Below, piece after piece: positions 23,787 through 34,931 of a stretch of 64,000 nt of DNA (positions within the stretch are counted from its first letter, which is position 1; each line of letters begins with the position of its first letter). A program made the position numbers and the translations under genes. The DNA is from Isoetes taiwanensis. Lineage: Eukaryota; Streptophyta; Lycopodiopsida; Isoetales; Isoetaceae. The notes under the pieces are model-generated. The model searched no databases, had not been told where the DNA came from, and saw only the letters and a list, made by a program, of their open reading frames with translations. The stretch is taken from NCBI GenBank assembly GCA_021234155.1, contig JAJEKV010000003.1, positions 34,393,166-34,457,165 on the forward strand, read 5' to 3'.

Positions 23787-24008
23787 CATGAACAGAGCTT
23801 ACAGAGAAAGCTGTGATGGTAAACGAAATGTAGAATGGTAACCTACTGAGGGAAACGAAGCTGCTATGGCGGAAGGGCAGGCTGCGAGCTTACTTGGCTA
23901 GCTAAACCCTAAATCTAAACCATTCGATCAATCCAGTCCTAAATCTGAATCGTCCGATTTAGGGCGTGATGGAAAACGGACACACATCAAAACATTACTA
24001 GTAATAAT

Positions 24009-24025
24009 GCCCAGCGTTGCTGGGC
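24009..24025 (-). terminator. Helitron A 3' hairpin
   Basis: A perfect 7-bp stem (GCCCAGC/GCTGGGC) with a 3-nt loop lies 7 bases before the terminal CTAG. In Helitrons this hairpin marks where rolling-circle transfer stops. Confidence 0.85.
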
Positions 24026-24238
24026 ATAAGTTGAAACCTGTGTGAAGGATAACCTATTTAGCTCAAACTCTTTGTCATAAATGTAACATAATGAAGCAAA
24101 TCCATAGGAAAATTATCATTTGTTCTCAAATTTTTTGTCATAAATCTAACATAATGTGACCTTTTTATTATTGTGGAAAAATTCTTCTTTACATATTAAT
24201 GGTGTCCAGTGTAATAGAAACTAAAAGATCTCTAGAAA

Positions 24239-24520
24239 TTAAGCGCCTATTTCATCTCGTAGAATCTCTTTGTAGACTACATTAGGTGTGAACCTCCTAT
24301 TGTTTTTTAGCAGTGTTCCTTGTCTTGAGGTGTCTTGAATATATATCTTCACTCCGTGTTGTGTGGTGCACCTTGAGAATGCGACGTAGAGCTGGCCATG
24401 TGTGAAAACTGACGTTGGTAGGTAGATGCCAACGGAGGTCATGGACTGGCCTTGCGACTTGTTCATTTGTCATCGAGAATGCGACTCGCACGGAGAATGC
24501 GACTTGCACGGGGAAAAAAA
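24239..24520 (-). pseudogene. Helitron RepHel helicase, C-terminal fragment
   Basis: The minus-strand ORF 24239-24466 contains NKSQGQSMTSVGIYLPTSVF, then HGQLYVAFSRC and NVVYKEIL. These are the last conserved motifs of the Pif1-like helicase of plant Helitrons (family: MTINKSQGQT..VG.YLP..VF.HGQLYVA.SR). An adjacent frame supplies VAFSVRVAFSMT, the residues expected just before NKSQGQ, so a one-base shift separates them. A short VAFS..VAFS duplication is also present. The Rep domain and the other helicase motifs are gone. The protein's end lies ~240 bp from the 3' hairpin. Confidence 0.85.
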
Positions 24521-24599
24521 GATAAAAATAAGTAAAATTTTCAGTGTTAGGTGCTTTGGGGGTGCTTAGATGGCGCCCCAGCTCCATGCTTTGACCCAA

Positions 24600-25730
24600 A
24601 TACCTTGGTTAAAGAAGAAAAGGCAGAGGTTACTGTGCCCCTAGCTGAACAGAGCTTGTTATTATCGCTTCTTTTGTATTATCTTTTATTCTAGGCCATT
24701 GATCTTATGAATATTCCAACTCTGATTCCAAATGGAGACACTGTGGCCGTCCATTGACCCCTTGATGGGGTCAAACTGCAATTTCCACGTCAGCATATGA
24801 TTTGGAAACAATGGTGTCATGAGTCAATGATGCAGTCGTACAAATTCCGCTATATTTAATTCTGATATAAATGGCATTAACCTTAAAAACATCAAGTTTG
24901 TTGCAGCACAGCAATTTTTCTACTAAAGTATGCCCTGCCGCTGCCGGATCAAATAGAAGAACAATAAACTACTTTCTAGTTGAGGGAGTTAACCCTCCTG
25001 CCATAAGCAGTACCACAAGGCTTGTCCTGAATTGACACACAGAGCAAATAAAGCAAACAAAGAACAGAGACTTAGAAAACCTAGCGGCAAGGGCAAGAAT
25101 AAGTCCCGGGGTAGAACAACACTATACCCATTAGGGATCAGCCTTTCATGGCCTGGGAAAGATGGCCAGGAATTACCTCTGAGATAGAAAAGGGGTTTCC
25201 ATCAACTGGGATGAGGCGGCAGAACAAAGGAGGCGGAACACAGAACACAGAAGGAGGTTACAGCAGAACACAGAAGCTGGAATTTTAGGAGAACACAGGA
25301 GAACACGAATTTAAGGAGCAGGCAGTGAATTTAAGTCCAGCAGTGAAAGCCCCAACGCCATCGCGCCATCGCCACCATGCGGATGCTCCTTTCCTGCAGC
25401 GCCAAAACCTTCTAAGAATAAACCCTAAAGCATAACCAGAGCTTTGTATGCCTCCACCGCCATAGCACATGCACTAAAAACCCTAAGAAAAGGCTGCCGC
25501 TTTATCTCTTCAAGAGTCACCATATCGACGATTCTCCAAGTTCGCTGAAGAGAAATTTTGCACTGCCATCTCCTCTCCAAAAACCTTCGATATATTGAAA
25601 CACATTTTCCACCATCAGCATTGTACTAATTTATCTACGAATACACCTCATACACCATTAACAATCTTATGTAAGACGGTATATTTTTCACATTTTTGGA
25701 ACTTTAATCATAAAGTGCAAAGTCAAGCCA
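24600..25730. other. Helitron A interior, possible captured gene leader
   Basis: No coding region I can name. 25200-25450 is repetitive (AGAACACAG several times) and then GC-richer, with a 61-codon minus-strand frame (25285-25470) that may be part of a captured exon. 25500-25720 is AT-rich. Confidence 0.3.
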
Positions 25731-25976
25731 ATGGATGGCAAGTTTAGAAAGCATAAAAGAGGAGGAAAAGAAAAGAAAGTGGCTTTTCCTGGGTGTAAGG
25801 CAGCTGCCGTGTGGCAAATTCGTGACCCACAACAAAAACTTGGCCGTTGGTTGGGTTCTTATCCAACCGCAGAAGTAGAAGCCGTTATAGCATATGATAC
25901 TGCATGTACTTGTGATCCAGAAGTAATTAGGATGCTGGATCTTTTGGCATGCCTTGCAGAAGCTGCGCCGACCTGA
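25731..25976 (+). pseudogene. Captured AP2/ERF-domain fragment
   Basis: An 81-codon ORF with a worn AP2 DNA-binding domain: AVWQIRDPQQKLGRWLGSYP followed by TAEVEAVIAYDTAC. This corresponds to W..EIRDP.....WLGT..TAE.AA.AYD.AA. The YRGVRxRPWGKW strand is eroded to FPGCKAAAVWQ, about four residues short, and the downstream helix is altered. The family are plant transcription factors. This copy is on the opposite strand to the Helitron that holds it. It is very likely non-functional, although the frame is still open. Confidence 0.7.
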
Positions 25977-26349
25977 GACGTCCTCAAACGGTCACGATCA
26001 AGCAGGCGGCAGACAGTGCAGGTGAAAAGAAAAAGTTGCAGGCATTGTTTGCCCGATTATGGTGCCCCATCCATCAATGGGGTTTTCTGATGCATGCATT
26101 GTAGCATATTTGAAGGAGGATGGGGCATCCGGGAAGCCCAATGCATGAGCTGCAATGGGCCGATGCCTACTCCATCCATGGCCGAGCTAACCACGAAAAT
26201 CTGCCCGAGATTACCACTTCCCGGAGTAGATTTACGGCGCGCCGTTCCCACTGGATAAGGTTTATCGATGGCATCTCCATTGATTCGATATACACTATAC
26301 AGAGTCTTGGCCATCTTTTCTGAAGATGACGAGCCCAGGGTCTCGATTG

Positions 26350-27106
26350 CAGATTGGATCATATTTGGAAGGGAAAAAAGGGCACTGAAAAGGTGGGGAA
26401 AAGGGATATGGGAAAAAGAAAGGAGGAGGACAAGGGAGCAAAAAGGGACACTGGAAAAGGGAAAGAGGAAAAATGTGGGGAAAGGAGAAAAAAGGACAGG
26501 AAAAAGGGAAGCAGAAAGCGAAAGGGAAAAGAAAAAGGGAGGGGGAGGCGAGGAAGGGAAGGAAAAGGTGCATAGAGAAAACTGGAAGAGGGAATGGGGG
26601 AAAAGAGAATGGGAAAAAAAGGAAGAGGGAAAGTGCGAGGAAAGGGGAAGAGGAAGGGTATGGAAAAAAAGAAAGGGAAAAGAACAAAGGAGGGGGAAAG
26701 GAAAGAAAAAAAAACACAAAAATAAAGGGAAGGGAAAAAAGGGCACTAGAAAAAAGGAGAAGAAAATAAGGTGGAGAAAAGGGATATGGGAAAAGGGAAA
26801 GAGAAAAAAAAAAGAAAAGAAAAGAAAAGGGGAGAGGAAGAAGGGGGAATGGAAGGAAAAAATAGTACGGGAAAAAGTGGAAGAGAGAAAGGGCTGGGAA
26901 AGGAGGAGAGGGGAAGGGGAAAAAGCCATTGGAAAATGAAACGTGAAGGGAAAGGGGAAAGGGAAAGAGAAGCGAAGCGAAGGGGAGGGGAGAAAAGGAA
27001 AAAAGTAAAAGGAAAAGAGGAAGGGAAACGGGAAGGAGGATAAATGGAATGAGAGAAAAATAAGAGTAAAATAGGAATGGCAGGGGAACAAAAAGGAAGA
27101 GAAAAA
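26350..27106. repeat. Polypurine/polypyrimidine tract, ~750 bp
   Basis: The plus strand is almost entirely A and G (GGGAAAAGG-type words) for three quarters of a kilobase. Internal repetition includes AAAAGGGATATGGGAAAA at about 26399 and 26778, and GGGAAAAAAGGGCACT at about 26370 and 26728, so it grew partly by duplication. Very long open frames on both strands (344 and 308 codons on minus) result from the lack of T and C, not from genes. Mirror-like purine tracts of this kind can form triplex DNA. Confidence 0.9.
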
Positions 27107-28599
27107 CTAGTAAACATGTGCCCGGCGTTGCCGGGCTAATGTTCTGGGCATGTGTTTTTACTCGGCCTTTAACGTCCATATATCCGCAGGTTTTGAGAAC
27201 ATCACAAGTTGATGCTTGCAAGAATGGCCATTATTGTTTATGTAAATATATTTGTTATCAAAATTGTCAAATAACAGTATTGTCAATGTATTAACTTTGC
27301 ATTAAAGGATGGATTTTGTTGCCGCGCATAAGTAAGGGCTCGTGTTTTTTTAGGTCCTTGGAAATGTCTAAATTGTATGCATACCTTGAAAGCTATTGAT
27401 ACAATGTAAGAAGTACTTGCCTCACCATGCTCAATTTGCAATAGCTTCACACCCTAACAAACATGCATTTGCAATGAAACATGCTTTTGTGGAATTATAC
27501 TTGTAGAAGGAGAATGACCAACTCATTGCATTTTTTTTTGTTTCGTTCTCTAGTTTGGCCTTAAAGTTCCTTACAATTGCTCATGTTACGAATAAGGGCA
27601 CCTCATCTTACCTATTTCCGTGTGATGTATCTTTGTAGATCTTGAAGGTTGCACGTGACCTTGGCGATTTTCTGCTGGTTGGCATTCACATAGACCAGAC
27701 AATCAAGTGTGTCTTTTCCTTGTCTTGAACGACGGGATGTAGGCTTCCTCCATCGCCTTGATCTATTTGTTAGTCATTGGGCCATTGGTTTGGATGAAAG
27801 AATTGTTTGCTCGCCATAGATGGTGTAGATTTTTTTGGGGGGCAACAATTGAGGGCATCCATAAAATTGGCCGGCCCATAGGTTTTATGATTTTCGTAAA
27901 AATCCATATAAGGTGAACTTGAGCAATAAGAAACTTTAGATTGTGCAGTGTTCATGCCTAAATCGATCAAATCTCAACTAGCACTTTTTTGGTACTTTCT
28001 TTTAAGTGCAAATGTTATGCTTCGAAACTATTGATGATGACTGGTGACCATCCCACACATGACCTAAAAAAAAGACGCCGAAATTGTCACAGGTCCATCA
28101 TTTTTTTGTGCAGATCCAGCCAGATCAGAGCCAATTTCCATTCTGAGTTGTAGAGAGGTAGCACATGGCGACACCACATGCAAAAACGCGACCCAACTTC
28201 CATTTTGTTAGCATTATATATCCAAGAGTATATCAAATTAGGAAATGACTTGACTTCTCCAGTCATTCAAGGTAGTATGACCATGAAGTACAATTGCAAG
28301 AGTTAAATTGACCATGATGTTTGTATGTATGGATGGTTATAAAATCATCCATGTATTATTACATGGTAAGTGGTCGGATCATTACGATTATGCATCATAT
28401 AATATGGTAGATCTATTGTAATCAAAGTGACTTAAATCCAAATAAAACCATCGTATAATTTCAATGATGCATGAGAAACGAAATATGGATGCAAAACATA
28501 ATTTTAGAAACGTATTGTTTAAATACTAAAACCTGTTGTACCATGTAAGCACAGAATGGTAGACTCAACTATCATGACTGCCACATGGCAGCACCAGAA
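27107..28599 (-). mobile_element. Helitron J, 3' part
   Basis: The minus-strand 3' terminus is at 27107: hairpin GCCCGGC-GTT-GCCGGGC (27120-27136), then ACATGTTTA and CTAG|T. The element runs rightward. Its 5' end was not found and the CACTA element at 28600 appears to interrupt it. No helicase or host gene fragment is recognisable in the visible part. Confidence 0.7.
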
Positions 28600-28642
28600 C
28601 ACTATAAGAGGAAGGGGGTATTAGAGTCAGTTTTAGAGTCAG
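28600..28642 (+). repeat. CACTA left terminal inverted repeat
   Basis: CACTATAAGAGG, then AAGGGGGTATTAGAGTCAG, then TTTTAGAGTCAG. It pairs with 43338-43380. Confidence 0.85.
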
Positions 28643-28708
28643 ACCCTAGTTATAAACTTAGACAGAAAAAAATAGAAAAAAACCCTTAAACTGACACTAT
28701 GGCTGATG

Positions 28709-30330
28709 TGACGTCCCCTACTCATATACAGTGCCCGCACCGTATACAAACAGGAGTTCATCCCCCATACCAGCTCCATACTGATACAGGGCCCTCCACG
28801 TATCACTGCAACCTTGATGAGTTCCAGTGGGAAGAATGAAGGGGTCATTTACCCTGCCTTCCTCAGGGCCTACCTAGCTGCGGAAGCGTAAACATACATG
28901 TCAGTATACAACATCAACATCACATAACCATCTCGAAGGATGGCTCATCACATATCTGCATAGACAAAGATCGGTGACATCACATGGGGAATCCTACCCA
29001 AGGCTCGTGACTCAAGGGAATGACCCGACGGGCTTGGGTCTCCGAGTTCATTACAAACGAGAATTCATGGCAATGGATTTGGGCCGCATAAGAACATGGC
29101 TTAGGGTTGTCCACTCCATCCGCCCCCTCAGTGCACACTTTGCGTGAGTAGGCTGAAAAGTGTTGGGACTGATCAGTATGCCCGCCGGATGCATAGCCAA
29201 GGGGGCTATTCCTGGGTTGCATCTCCCCAGTTCCGATGGGGCAGATAGGGATCATTCCCTCCAGAGATCTGCATGCTGACTCAAGGTGACTAGAGGGCCA
29301 CTGCCCTTATTCGACTGAACCCACTGGAAAGTGAACACCACTCCACGGGTGTCGAGCCCATGCCTTGCCCGCACTCAGTGGCAAGCCATTAGACCTAGTC
29401 ACAATGATCCCCGGTAGGCCTTACACACCAGAGGAATCGTTCAAGAGTCAGAACACGAACCTCCTTCTAAGCCAGAGTCTGGCCCCTTCACCCACAACTG
29501 TGTGTGGTTCTTGTACACGGCCGAATTTACGGTTGTGCTAAAGAGGCTAGCTAGGAGCATCAACTACCAGGCCTTAGGGTCTCTACCCCCCTTCCCAATA
29601 CAATGAGTTCACAGAGATACATCATCCATATACATCACAGAAGAACTAAAGAACTAGATCTAATCTATATCATAGAGTTAGGTTCTTTAGTTAGAGCTTG
29701 GTATCTGGAGTTCTATATGGCTGCTATGGGCAATTCAATAGGCTAAACATGCTAACTCTATGCCCGGAAGGCGGATTAGGCTATTGAATTGACGAAATAC
29801 CTGGTCCTCGGCTTGCTCCTCTTGATCCGAACTCGACCATCCTGCTCTGCTGCTAGAGGATGAAGCTAGATTGGGAAACTAACGAGCTGATTCGCTCAGA
29901 CAGAGTCTGGGATGCGGGTTTGACTCCTGGAGCAAGTAAAACAGAGCCCTAAAAGCTCATGGACAAAAATTAGCAAGTTAGGGTTTCCTTAACCTATATA
30001 GAAAAGGGTTAGGGCTAGGGTTTCCAATTATCCCTTTAGGCATGTGGGATAATTGGGTATGGCCCACTTGCCTTTATTAAGTGGCATAAAGTGTCCACAT
30101 GGGAAAGCGTGTACACTTGGATAAATGTGCACATTAATAAATGCACACACCTTGCAAGTTGCCCCCCTAGGGTGCTACTTGCTTCGGGGTAAGCGCCGGG
30201 CGTACGTCAATCGGGATGGCGTGTAATGCGTGATGGCGCATGCGATATACCCCCCCGGGACCGTGATCTCGCGGCTTTGAAACGTCCTGGTACCGACGCT
30301 ATTAACTAACCCTACGCTCACATTTAAACG
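28709..30330. mobile_element. Probable solo LTR (fossil), inserted in CACTA subterminal array
   Basis: A ~1.6-kb GC-richer block begins TGTGACGTCCCCTACTC, a common start for plant Gypsy-type LTRs. It interrupts the AGAGTCA-type array, which resumes at about 30335. It lacks coding sequence. The right boundary is uncertain (a CA occurs at about 30331) and no target duplication was matched. Treated as a broken retroelement remnant; family not assigned. Confidence 0.45.
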
Positions 30331-30334
30331 CCGA

Positions 30335-30870
30335 GTTAGCGTCGAAATTTAGCGTCGGGCTTTGCGCTATACATAGAGTCATGATTAGAGTCAACCTTAG
30401 TGTTAGAATTAGAGACAACACTAACATCAACATTAGAGCCAACATAGAAGTCAACTATAGTGTCAGGATTAGAGTCAACCATAGTGTCAGAATTAGAGTC
30501 AACCATAGGGTTAGAATTAGAGACAACTCTACCATCAGCATTAGAGTCAACATTAGAGTCAATTATAGTGTCAGAATTAAAGTCAACTCGATCATCACAA
30601 TTAGAGTCAGTATTAGAGTCATTCATAGTGTTACAACTAGAGTCAACTCTAACATCACAATTAGAGTTAGAATTTAGGCAGCCTTAGCATCAGTTTGAGG
30701 GTTAGAATTAGCGTCAGAATAGAGTATTTGTAGTGTTAGAAGTAGAGTCAGTCAATATGTCACAATTAGAGTCGGTTCGAATGTCAGGATAGAAGGCAGT
30801 CCTTGAGTCAGTTATAGCAGCACTTTAGCATCAGTCCATGAGTCAGCCCACACATCAATTTGTGAATCAA
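30335..30870 (+). repeat. CACTA left subterminal array
   Basis: Dozens of degenerate copies of TTAGAGTCA / TAGTGTCA / AGCGTCA, spaced about 12-24 bp, all in plus orientation. Long open frames here (for example 30381-30677) are repeat artefacts. These are likely transposase binding sites by analogy to En/Spm. Confidence 0.8.
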
Positions 30871-31261
30871 ATATTCCACTTCTTTTTTTTAGTCACATTG
30901 ATTAAATTAAAAGGAGGGTCGTTTAAGTTGCAAAATTATAGGTTATGAATGTAAGAATATTGAAGCATATTTTGCAACTATTTTAATTATATTTTACTAT
31001 TGCTACAAGAAATCATAAAATATAGGTAGCAAAATCCATTGAGATAAACATCAATGAAGAACGAGCAACCCAAAAAAATAAATGCGAGAAACAACTCTTT
31101 CTTGAAGAATGAAAGAGTTGGCACATAAATCAGGATAGAAGAACAGAAGTTATGATAAATTGAAGTTTTTTTAGTACAAAGAAAAAGAATACAGCCATTT
31201 GCAGGATGTGTTTGATCATGTTTTCCATCCTCATGAGAGCCATTAGAAGCATGCACATCGT

Positions 31262-31564
31262 TTGCAGCTTCCATCACTGACCCATTGTGCTTGGCTGGCC
31301 AATGTGTCATTAACTTCCATTTCTCTGCGTGACATGCTAGAACATTTTGATGAAAAGGATGGTAAGTTACTCCCTGAAATCAGGTCTGTTGCAACAGCTG
31401 CAGCACCAAGGACGTCCTCAACAGGAATTGCGATGTCCATCCATTCATTTGTAGAGTCCCTATCAAGTGAGCTTGGCTTGCCATCTTGTCTTGATCTAAC
31501 TTTCACCAAAGGAGGAACAAATTACACAAGCACAAAAGGGAAGAGCAATGCAAGCACAGTATAA
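31262..31564 (+). other. Coding-like open frame, unidentified
   Basis: 100 codons with balanced composition, containing SLRDMLEHFDEKDGKLLPEI and IHSFVESLSSELGLPS. The opposite strand is also open (31243-31509), so the coding strand is uncertain. It could be a captured exon or a CACTA or Helitron protein remnant; no family is recognised. Confidence 0.3.
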
Positions 31565-32731
31565 TTATTGATATGCTGCATGAAGATTTTAAGATCTTCC
31601 AGGATGTCATATCAGAAGATGATAATCCTACCCTTTTCTAATGACACATTTAGATCAATAAAAGACTGGATAATCTAACATGGGGCATGCATATTGGAAA
31701 ATAAAGTACTTGCTGCATGTCAAATGTGCTACGTAACTCATTTTGAGTTTCCTTCAAGTCATGGCCAAGAAGATTTGCTATCATGGTAATTTTCTATGGT
31801 AACTTCTGTAGATTTCAGACATGCGACTATATAAGCTCTAAAGATTTGGTTAGGGGATTTGAATGGCCTCCTGTGATCAGCAGATAATGGGCACCTAAAT
31901 CTTACTGCAAAATCAACAAGGTAAATAGAACACTAGAATAGAAAATTGTTTAGGTTCTAACAAACCCAATCTCTTATATGTTCGTGCTGTGTTCTGCAGG
32001 CAGAGGTGGGCAAAGGTTTTGTTGATAAGAAACAATGAGCGTTCTCACCACAACACGCACAGCTAATTCAGCAGCCACATGGCTGCCAAATAAAATGCAG
32101 AGCAGATATTGGGCATCCAACAGCATCCTCTTGACTTTGTGAATACACATAAATTAGGAAAACCAGCTTTTCCAAAATTCGGCATTTCTGTAGAATGAAT
32201 AATCTAAATGAGCTAGAGATGCAAATACCATTTCAAAAATTTAGTGCAACATTTCGATAATGATATGGCATAGAATATGCATTGAAAATACCAGAATGAG
32301 AGGGTGCATAAAGCTTACAGTTTTGAGAACCTTGAAGCTAGATGACTTCAGAAGAGAAGGAGAAACCTGATGGCAGGCGCATCGGAAGACCTATGCAAAA
32401 CAGAACAAATGGATTAGACAAAAAAACATGATGCTAGCATCTACACCGGCTACAGACTTCAAATATCTGACCCTAGGGCTCTCTTCATCTTCAGAATTTT
32501 ATTCCTAAAATCCGGCTTCCCTGAGCACCATCTCTGATGAAAACCTGAGTAAAGATTTATCTAAATTCGGCTCCAATGCATCAGGGGCCGGGCCAGAACG
32601 CACCAGGAGCCGGATGATTCAGAAACTCGCTACTTCCGGCCACTTTTCAAAGACGAGCCTTTTTCAAAAACACACAAAAAACTAGCGGAAATGCAGTCGG
32701 GTGAAGCTTAGGAAGGGGTGAAAAAAAAAAG

Positions 32732-32825
32732 GGAAAATTATAAAAATACCCCTCTATTTTTGCTCATTTGTGAAAACACCCTTGATATCTATCAAAATGT
32801 CCCTCATTTTACTTTGTACTCTGAT
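32732..32825 (+). repeat. Orphan Mutator-like terminal repeat
   Basis: Starts GGGAAAATTATAAAAATACC and continues with TTTGTG, CACCC, ATCAAAATG and TTTGTAC blocks in the same order as the left arm of the MULE at 6075. No inverted partner was found within several kb, so it is a solo or truncated end of a related family. Confidence 0.55.
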
Positions 32826-32879
32826 GCCGTAAGTTCCGTGTGTTCCTATATTTGATATCGCAATTGTGTCGCAATGGAA

Positions 32880-34440
32880 TCCAAGAATAGGAAAGGAACT
32901 ATAAAAAAAATGGCGAAAAAATCATGTTTGGGTCATCCAGAAGGGATTTGCAAAGAATATGCGAAGTGCAACGATGATAAATTTGGTAAGATCTTGCATG
33001 ATTTTTGAGCTGGGGATCAATCTACCTCAAAAAGGGCACTTGGATCAAAAGGGCTATTATTACTGTACAGATGTTGTATCGAACACAAGAGATGCTTTTA
33101 TTTCAAAAAGCTTACTTACCTAATTCTTGATTAACTTAGTGCAAGTTGCATAATTCCATGATTCTCCCTTTATTCCCGAAGAAAAACCGTAGCGTAACCA
33201 TCCTTATCGATTTTCTTCCGCAAATCATAGTGCTCTAAAAGATTGGAATATGAAGCCGTCTCCTCCTTCTCTATGTTCATTCACCATGGATATGCTCTAT
33301 CACCTCAATAGCTATAGCATAAGGACACGCAAATGCCGCAAAAGAGGTTACAAATTTTCTATCATAATACTGGGCTAAGGCGTATAATCAACCCAAATGT
33401 CATATCTATGGTATCATTTGGGCATATACTTCAAGGCATGCTTTTGCAATGCCACCCCATTGCTTTATTTATGAAGGTCAATCAAGAGCTGCATAAAGGA
33501 TAGAATGATAGCCATCAGATTCTAACAAATGTTATAGAAATGCAAGAGACGCGATTAAGGTATACCAATGCAGAAGTATGAGGTATGATGTCTCAGAATG
33601 CAGAAGTACCTGCAATAATTGTGCACACAAAAACCACATTCAAAATGATATATTCTTCTGAAGCGATCTTTGCTCAAACTTATGTTATGAGCATGCAAGT
33701 GCCTGTGTCCAAAGATAGGCACAAAAGGATGGACTCTTACTGCAGCTGGGCTTAAATGTGGCATTTATAAAAAGCTTGGAAGAAATCCAACTCAATCAGT
33801 CTCGAGAATGCCAATGCTCAAGTTTCTAGCTTCGCTCTAAAAAGTTGCTACTATCATGTTTTATCCCAACCCAAGGCAGCACCAAGAGCGTGATAACTAT
33901 ATGTTGCAGTGGCAAAGAAGTGTAACCTTGGACATGGTGCTCCAATTAGTGCTGTCTATTTGGACAAAACTGCACTCTTGCCAGCCCTCTAGCATGTTGC
34001 TTTCATCAGCCATCACATATTCTGCTTTGCAAATTTTCTGCTCGAAAAATACAACTTATTCCACATTTACCTTTACCTTCCAAGGACCTTCAACAGTTGG
34101 ATCGACCTTGAGCCCAATTTGTGGTTGCCGTACCTTCAGATCTTCAATCTTAAAATAGTCTGGATCGTGTAATTGAGCAGCGCCGGCCTGAGAGCATAAT
34201 ATTCTTCTTAACCTCACATGCCTATTGATCTTCATTGCTTGAATTAAATGCCTTAACAAACAATATTTCTTGAAGCCCCACGAAGACATCACACATTTTA
34301 TGCATGCTAAACCCTCTTCAATGCTAAATAGAGGCATCCCAAATCTCAGGGATCATCTTTTTGAGAGATTTGCACTGCCTGAAATCAAGAGTCTTCTAAT
34401 AAGAGGTTCAGGATCTTCCATGATTTATTACGCAGTGCGG
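32880..34440. other. Helitron E interior, unassigned
   Basis: AT-rich DNA with scattered short frames. A minus-strand stretch at 34100-34440 reads in places like a leucine-rich-repeat piece (CKSLKKMIPEIWD), which suggests, weakly, a captured resistance-gene fragment. No firm gene. Confidence 0.2.
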
Positions 34441-34536
34441 AATTAAGCCGACGTGGCAGGCCGATCTGGCAATATGCCCTTATGGGCGACCATTTTGGCG
34501 CCACAGGCATTCACCGCATTCGATTTCTCAATTGGC

Positions 34537-34544
34537 TATAAAAG
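34537..34544 (+). promoter_or_regulatory. TATA-box-like site, possibly captured promoter
   Basis: TATAAAAG follows a GC-richer stretch (GACGTGGCAGGCC at 34451) that contains an ACGT core. No clear ORF follows before the Helitron boundary at 34808, so it may be an orphaned promoter. Confidence 0.25.
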
Positions 34545-34817
34545 TTTTAAAACGTTTGCATTATATTTTTGCCACAAACAGAGTGAGGAATGCATACTCC
34601 GGAATTGGATAGAGTAGAGATGGAGAAGATATCATGAAGCGAAGAAAATACTCTCGAGAAAATTGATCATGGTTGTTTGGCATGCATTCACCTAGCTCCA
34701 AAGTGCAAAATAATAACCGCACATCTAACGGATAAAAATAAAATTGAAAAAATCAATGGTTGAAAACGCGCACAACTATCATCTTTCGGCTTTAGTACTA
34801 TATATAGACTAGTAATG

Positions 34818-34836
34818 GTGCCCAGCCTTGCTGGGT
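34818..34836 (-). terminator. Helitron D 3' hairpin
   Basis: The plus strand reads TGCCCAGCCTTGCTGGGTA: a 6-bp CCAGC-type stem lies just inside the terminal CTAG. Confidence 0.8.
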
Positions 34837-34908
34837 ATAAGTTTGTGCATGTAAATGTCTTGGCTGAAATAAGAAAAGCGTGTAGTAATAAGCCAACTTT
34901 TTATCCAA

Positions 34909-34931
34909 CCCCAGTGTTGCTGGGCTTTAAG
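34909..34931 (-). terminator. Second internal hairpin of Helitron D
   Basis: ACCCCAGTGTTGCTGGGCTTT lies ~100 bp inside the terminal hairpin, with GTAGTAATA upstream of it on the plus strand. Helitron H has a matching second hairpin (GTGTCCAGAATTGTTGGGC, about 61522) after a similar AAAAGCGT.(C/G)AGTAATGA block. This looks like a bypassed older terminator. Confidence 0.6.

Larger units (their letters stand above)
17332..23997 (-). mobile_element. Helitron B, about 6.7 kb
   Basis: Helitrons insert between A and T and end in a hairpin plus CTRR. The minus-strand 3' end at 17332 is CTAG, with a hairpin CCAACT/AGTTGG just inside (17343-17355). The 5' end is next to 23997, where TAATGTTTTGATGTGTG follows the 3' end of Helitron A and matches Helitron D from the 11th base of its 5' end. 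The first ~10 bases of B are displaced or lost. It carries a GRAS gene fragment and no RepHel protein. Confidence 0.7.
23998..27106 (-). mobile_element. Helitron A, 3' part (5' end not located)
   Basis: The minus-strand 3' terminus is at 23998. The hairpin GCCCAGC-GTT-GCTGGGC (24009-24025) is followed by ATTATTA and CTAG|T. Just inside lies the C-terminal end of a Helitron helicase (24239-24520), which confirms the orientation. An AP2/ERF fragment and a long polypurine tract lie farther in. I could not find a TC 5' end before the next Helitron 3' end at 27107, so 27106 is the farthest possible boundary, not a demonstrated one. Confidence 0.75.
30871..34808 (-). mobile_element. Helitron E, 5' part (3' end not located)
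   Basis: The 5' end at 34808 reads TCTATATATAGTACTAAAGC on the minus strand, a plant Helitron-type 5' end distinct from the TCCTATATT family. It abuts the 3' end of Helitron D. The 3' end could not be found, so the left boundary given is only the limit set by the CACTA array. The interior includes an orphan MULE end, an unassigned ORF and a TATA-like promoter near the 5' end. Confidence 0.45.

Noticed and set aside
26057-27221. Very long open frames (up to 344 codons) on the minus strand
   Set aside because: They exist because the polypurine tract lacks stop codons in several frames; the translated Phe/Ser/Pro/Leu runs are low-complexity.
30336-30687. Repetitive Asp/Ser/Asn/Val proteins over the AGAGTCA array
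   Set aside because: They are read-through of CACTA subterminal repeats, open in several frames with no start context.
34100-34440. NBS-LRR resistance gene fragment
   Set aside because: Only one short LRR-like phrase is visible and frames are broken; not enough to call.
27107-34808. One 7.7-kb Helitron joining the 3' end at 27107 with the 5' end at 34808
   Set aside because: The CACTA left terminus at 28600 pairs with 43380, which would straddle such an element. J and E are better kept as separate incomplete elements.
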